From: Fimbriiglobus ruber
Lineage (GTDB): Bacteria > Planctomycetota > Planctomycetia > Gemmatales > Gemmataceae
Reading direction: 5' to 3'
DNA length: 64,000 bases
Assembly: GCF_002197845.1 (NCBI RefSeq)
Contig: NZ_NIDE01000019.1
Span: 496,001 to 560,000 of the forward strand
The notes beneath the pieces are model-generated. The model had not been told where the DNA came from and made no database searches. It saw nothing but the letters and a program-made list of their open reading frames with translations. Shown in pieces: positions 60,971 through 64,000 of the stretch (the first letter of the stretch is position 1; every line of letters begins with the position of its first letter). A program made the translations under genes and the position numbers.

Positions 60971-61085
60971 TCAATTGCCCAGCTTCGCGGAAGCGGCACC
61001 AGGGAGTCGCAGCCCGATCAAGATCGCAATCATTGCGATCACGACGAGCAGTTCGATCAGTGTGAACGCTCGCCGGGCGAATGCA
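60971..61085 (-). pseudogene. Prepilin / DUF1559 N-terminal remnant
   Basis: On the minus strand a frame reads RRAFTLIELLVVIAMIAILI and then GLRLPGAASAKLGN before a TGA at 60973-60971. The first part is the unmistakable type IV prepilin N-terminus (cleavage before F, Glu at +5) of the DUF1559 family, which is hugely expanded in planctomycetes and normally about 300-400 aa. Here it ends after about 35 residues, and upstream the frame meets a stop with no ATG, GTG or TTG. So it is a stub with both start and body lost. Confidence 0.8.
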
Positions 61086-61179
61086 TGGTAGCCATGTCAA
61101 GGCCCGGCTGACGACGACGAGCGCACCCGGAAGGGAGTACTTTCCGACATCACCCGAACCCAATTCTTCCGACCAATCG

Positions 61180-62517
61180 TTACCGCCGCTTCAAAACGGC
61201 CGGAATGCCGTCCTTCGGCAGCAGCGTGATCTGCGGCTCGAATTCGGGCGGCGCGTGCGACTCCAGGGTGAACCGGAACCGCTGCCCGACCGCGGCGAGG
61301 ATGATGACCGCTTCCATCAGCGCAAACGTGTTGCCGATGCACACACGGGGGCCGCCGCCGAACGGGTAGTAGGCGTAACGCGGTAGCCGGGACGCCAGGC
61401 CGTCGAGCCAGCGCTCGGGGCGGAATTCCTCCGGGTCCGGGAAATATCGCGGGTCGCGGTGGGACACCCACTGGGCCATGAACACCGTTAATCCCTTCGG
61501 GACGCGATACCCGCCCAGTTCCAGATCCTTGGTCGCCTGCCGTCCGATCAGATAAACGGGCGGGTAAACCCGCATCGCTTCGGTGACGACGGCGTCCGTG
61601 TACGGGAGCCTGGTCAAGTCCTCGACCGTCGGCGTTCGCCCATTCAGGACCGTCTTCCATTCGTCGACGAGCTTTTCCTCGACCTTCGGGTGTCGGGCGA
61701 GGAGGTGCCAGCTCCAGGACAACGTGAGGGCGGTCGTTTCGTGCCCGGCCAGGTAGAGCGTCATCGCCTCGTCGCGAAGTTGCCGGTCGGTCATCGGCTT
61801 GCCGTCCTCGTCGCGGGCGGCAATCAATCGGGAGAGCAGGTCGTTCCCCGGCTCTTTTCGCGCGCGGCCGTGGGCGATGAAGCCGTCGACCACGCGGTAC
61901 AGGTGGGCAACCTTCCGCTTGAGCCGGAGGTTGTGGGGTGTGGGTATCCAGAGGGGGAATTTGAGTAGGTTGCCGATCCGGTAACTCATCAGGTCGAACG
62001 ATTCCCGCAGCGTGTTCGTGAATTCTTCGCGGTCGCCGGGGTCGTCCAGATCGAACAGCGTTTTCAAGGCGATCGCGCTGGTCAGTGAGCTGAATTCGTA
62101 GTGAACGTCGACCTTTTCCCCGGGCCGCCAGTTCGCGAGCATCCGGTCGGCGAGGTCGCCCATGAGCGGCGCGTAAGTCAACACCCGGCTCTTGAGAAAC
62201 GCGGGCTGGGAGAGTTTTCGCTGCCGGAGCCAGAAATCGCCTTCGCTCAATACGAGGCCGTTGCCGAGAACCGGGCGGTATAGTTGTGCCCCGAAGTGCT
62301 TGATGTAATGCTTCGCGTCTGTGACCAGAACCTGCTCGATCAGATCCGGGTGGCTGGCGAGGAAGATGCGCCGCGGGCCGAAGCGAATGGTGGCCAGATC
62401 CCCGTATTCGCGGGCGACGTCCAGAAAGAAGTCGAGGCGCCGGGGAAGGAACTGGTGCAGGTTGCCGGAAAAGAATCGGCCGGGAGGACCGGGAGGCAGT
62501 TTTGAAGACGGGGGCAC
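61180..62517 (-). CDS. Cytochrome P450
   Basis: I choose the GTG at 62517, which has GGAGG 8 bases upstream and gives the Pro-rich P450 start PPSSKLPPGPPGRFFSGNL; the longer frame from 62610 adds 31 unlikely residues. The 445-aa protein has the I-helix oxygen motif LYLAGHETTALTLSW, ExxR in VTEAMRVYPPVYLIGRQ, the PERF-like EFRPERWLDG and the haem loop YYPFGGGPRVCIGNTFALME with the Cys ligand. It is soluble and close to the CYP4/CYP102-like fatty-acid hydroxylase branch by these motifs. No ferredoxin or reductase gene is next to it (a [2Fe-2S] ferredoxin is 5 kb away). Substrate unknown. Confidence 0.94.
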   Translation of the reverse strand: MPPSSKLPPGPPGRFFSGNLHQFLPRRLDFFLDVAREYGDLATIRFGPRRIFLASHPDLIEQVLVTDAKHYIKHFGAQLYRPVLGNGLVLSEGDFWLRQRKLSQPAFLKSRVLTYAPLMGDLADRMLANWRPGEKVDVHYEFSSLTSAIALKTLFDLDDPGDREEFTNTLRESFDLMSYRIGNLLKFPLWIPTPHNLRLKRKVAHLYRVVDGFIAHGRARKEPGNDLLSRLIAARDEDGKPMTDRQLRDEAMTLYLAGHETTALTLSWSWHLLARHPKVEEKLVDEWKTVLNGRTPTVEDLTRLPYTDAVVTEAMRVYPPVYLIGRQATKDLELGGYRVPKGLTVFMAQWVSHRDPRYFPDPEEFRPERWLDGLASRLPRYAYYPFGGGPRVCIGNTFALMEAVIILAAVGQRFRFTLESHAPPEFEPQITLLPKDGIPAVLKRR

Positions 62518-62699
62518 AGGCACATCCTCCGGTCGCAACGGGCGGCCGCGGCGGTTCGCGCGGCCAGAGAGTACATTACCAACGAAACCGAACGCGGGGC
62601 ATGCGAACAATTCCCGTCACCAGGCCGGTACTCGTTCCGCCCCGGTCGGCGTAAGAAATCCCCAAGGACATTCGACACTTCGATCAGGGGGAATCGCCC

Positions 62700-64000
62700 G
62701 TGGCGACTGATAATTTGGTCCGCGACCTGACTGCCGCGCTGGACGGCGTTCCGCTGATCGACCCGCACTCGCACATCGACCCGCACGCCCCGGTCTCGAA
62801 GTCGCTCGACGACATCCTCGGCTACCACTACTACACCGAACTGGCTCATTCCGCCGGCATGCCCCAAACATCGTTGGCAAAAGACGTCCCGCTGCGCGAA
62901 CGGGTGCGCGAGATCGTCAAGTACATGAGCCGGTTCGACAACACCGCCCAGTACGCCTGGTTCGTGGACATCGCCAGGACGTTCCTCGGCTTCCAGGGCG
63001 ACCGCGTCACGTCCGCGGACGCCGACGCGCTGTTCGACGCGGCCGAGAAGACCTTCGCCCAGCCGGACTGGGAGCAGCAAGTTTTTGCCAAGACGAAGCT
63101 CGAAAAGATCTTCCTCACAAACGAATTCGACGACCCACTCGACGGGTTCGACACGGCGAAGTACGTCCCCTGCCTCCGCACGGACACACTCGTCTTCCAC
63201 CTCGATAAACCCGAGAATCGGCAACGTCTCGTAAAGACGACCGGCGTGGAAATCGGCGACGCGCAGACGCTCCGCAAGGCGATCTGGAAGTTGTTCGCCC
63301 ACTTCAAGGCGAAGGGCGCGAAGGCGTGTGCGATCTCGCTGCCGCCGGACTTCGCGCCGGTTCCCGTGTCTGAAGGCGACCTCGATCGGGCCGTCCAAAC
63401 CGTTTGCAAGGGCGGGCTCCTCTCGCGGGGGATGTTCGAGGCCGTGCAAATGGCCAAGGGCGTCCTCGGCGTGGGTGGCGCGGAAACGTCCGCGAAGGAC
63501 GTCCTCGGCCTCGGCGTCTTCTGGCTACTCGCCGAGCATTGCCGCGAGTTCGGGCTGCCATTCGATCTGATGATCGGCGTGAACCGCCGCGTTTACGAGA
63601 AGGGCGTCTACCAGGGCCAGGATCTCTTCGACCGGCGGACGAGCCTGATCCAGTACCGCGAGCTATTCAACCACTTCCCCGAAGTGACGTTCCCGATCTC
63701 GGTCCTGACGAGCGGGCAGAATCAGGAACTGGTCGCGTATTCGTGGATCTTCCCGAACGTGGTCCCGAACGGCCACTGGTGGTATTCAAACATCCCGACC
63801 TACATCGGCCGTGACCTGGGCGAGCGCCTTCAAGCGGTGCCGAAGACCAAGCTCGTCGGCTACTATTCCGATGCGTACAAGTTGGAGTTCGTCGCGCCGA
63901 AATATGGCATGTACCGTAAGATCCTGGCGACGACCCTGGCCGACGACTTCGTTCGCCCCGGGCGGCTGAGCGAGGTGGAAGCCGTCCTGCTCGGAACTCG
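62700..64000 (+). CDS. Glucuronate-isomerase-like amidohydrolase-fold protein, partial, GTG start
   Basis: A GTG at 62700 with AGGGG 8 bases upstream opens a frame that stays open to the right edge (433 codons, no stop). It begins MATDNLVRDLTAALDGVPLI and has a metal-type HxH in DPHSHIDPHAP. Further blocks are LGYHYYTELAHSAG, WFVDIARTFLGFQGDRV and FLTNEFDDPLDG, and later FDLMIGVNRRVYEKGVYQGQ and NVVPNGHWWYSNIPTYI. The layout is that of uronate isomerase (UxaC) relatives in the amidohydrolase superfamily, which in planctomycetes often have unassigned substrates. The MFS permease at the other end of the window is of a sugar-acid type, but 60 kb away. It is divergent from the P450 gene. Confidence 0.85.
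   Translation, partial: MATDNLVRDLTAALDGVPLIDPHSHIDPHAPVSKSLDDILGYHYYTELAHSAGMPQTSLAKDVPLRERVREIVKYMSRFDNTAQYAWFVDIARTFLGFQGDRVTSADADALFDAAEKTFAQPDWEQQVFAKTKLEKIFLTNEFDDPLDGFDTAKYVPCLRTDTLVFHLDKPENRQRLVKTTGVEIGDAQTLRKAIWKLFAHFKAKGAKACAISLPPDFAPVPVSEGDLDRAVQTVCKGGLLSRGMFEAVQMAKGVLGVGGAETSAKDVLGLGVFWLLAEHCREFGLPFDLMIGVNRRVYEKGVYQGQDLFDRRTSLIQYRELFNHFPEVTFPISVLTSGQNQELVAYSWIFPNVVPNGHWWYSNIPTYIGRDLGERLQAVPKTKLVGYYSDAYKLEFVAPKYGMYRKILATTLADDFVRPGRLSEVEAVLLGT

Noticed and set aside
62340-63449. 369-codon minus-strand open frame
   Set aside because: Antisense to the uronate-isomerase-like gene and running into the P450 gene in another frame; no family match.

Overview
The window looks like a chromosomal segment of a planctomycete, most likely from the Gemmataceae (Gemmata/Fimbriiglobus/Zavarzinella group). 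This is inferred from high GC with GC-rich third codon positions, a PSCyt1-type cytochrome with a Lys-Pro linker, a secreted DUF1080 protein, SUMF1-like secreted proteins, a DUF1559-type prepilin remnant, very long TolC-like proteins and many GC-rich palindromic intergenic elements. No tRNA, rRNA, CRISPR array or prophage was seen. Genes are short operons on both strands, and most look like ordinary chromosomal housekeeping or envelope genes.

Layout. 1-3.5 kb: a partial MFS permease coupled to a creatininase-family hydrolase, then a YtcJ-like amidohydrolase (all minus). 3.9-11 kb: a tripartite MacAB/TolC-type export operon closed by a stem-loop. 11.5-17.3 kb: a small secreted protein, purE, a small helical protein, a SUMF1-like protein, two envelope proteins (one with a PKD domain), then a DUF971-Mrp pair for Fe-S work. 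17.5-19.2 kb: a TPR protein. 19.6-24.5 kb: egtB-egtD-DUF427-ABC ATPase-(binding protein fused to permease), which reads as one operon for making and moving ergothioneine. 24.5-27 kb: a NmrA/SDR/TetR module with two copies of a palindromic operator and a frameshifted SDR. 27-30.2 kb: two tandem Tat-exported paralogues, the second broken by an in-frame TAA. 30.4-32.4 kb: a complete IS66-type insertion sequence with an 8-bp target duplication. 32.6-35.4 kb: a GT39-like glycosyltransferase and a pseudouridine synthase. 35.5-42.8 kb: a heavy-metal RND efflux operon with a small Cys-containing protein and two adaptors in tandem. 42.8-48.7 kb: DUF2252, an EEP nuclease/phosphatase, PSCyt1 cytochrome, SDR, DUF1080, and a GNAT gene coupled to a 71-aa protein. 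49-51.5 kb: an ABC-2 exporter. 51.5-56.3 kb: class II photolyase, ahcY under an SAH riboswitch, a DUF3455 protein and a [2Fe-2S] ferredoxin. 56.4-59.5 kb: amt-glnK with a candidate sigma-54 promoter. 59.9-64 kb: a TlpA-like redoxin, a prepilin remnant, a cytochrome P450 and a partial uronate-isomerase-like protein.

Most interesting points. (1) The ergothioneine operon carries its own ABC transporter of the family that includes EgtUV, with binding domain and permease fused in the order opposite to EgtU. (2) The ammonium transporter has two long coiled coils, one after the signal peptide and one between TM10 and TM11. Both are predicted to lie on the same, periplasmic, face. It also has an extra C-terminal cytosolic domain, and its partner P-II protein lacks Tyr51. 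(3) ahcY has a clear SAH riboswitch. (4) Three approximately 150-bp near-perfect palindromic elements sit between genes, plus two copies of a different cgcagataaacgcagatgaa-type inverted repeat. (5) Several genes are visibly decaying: an SDR with a 2-bp deletion, a Tat-protein gene with a nonsense codon, and a prepilin stub. All functional statements are from reading the sequence; no searches were run.
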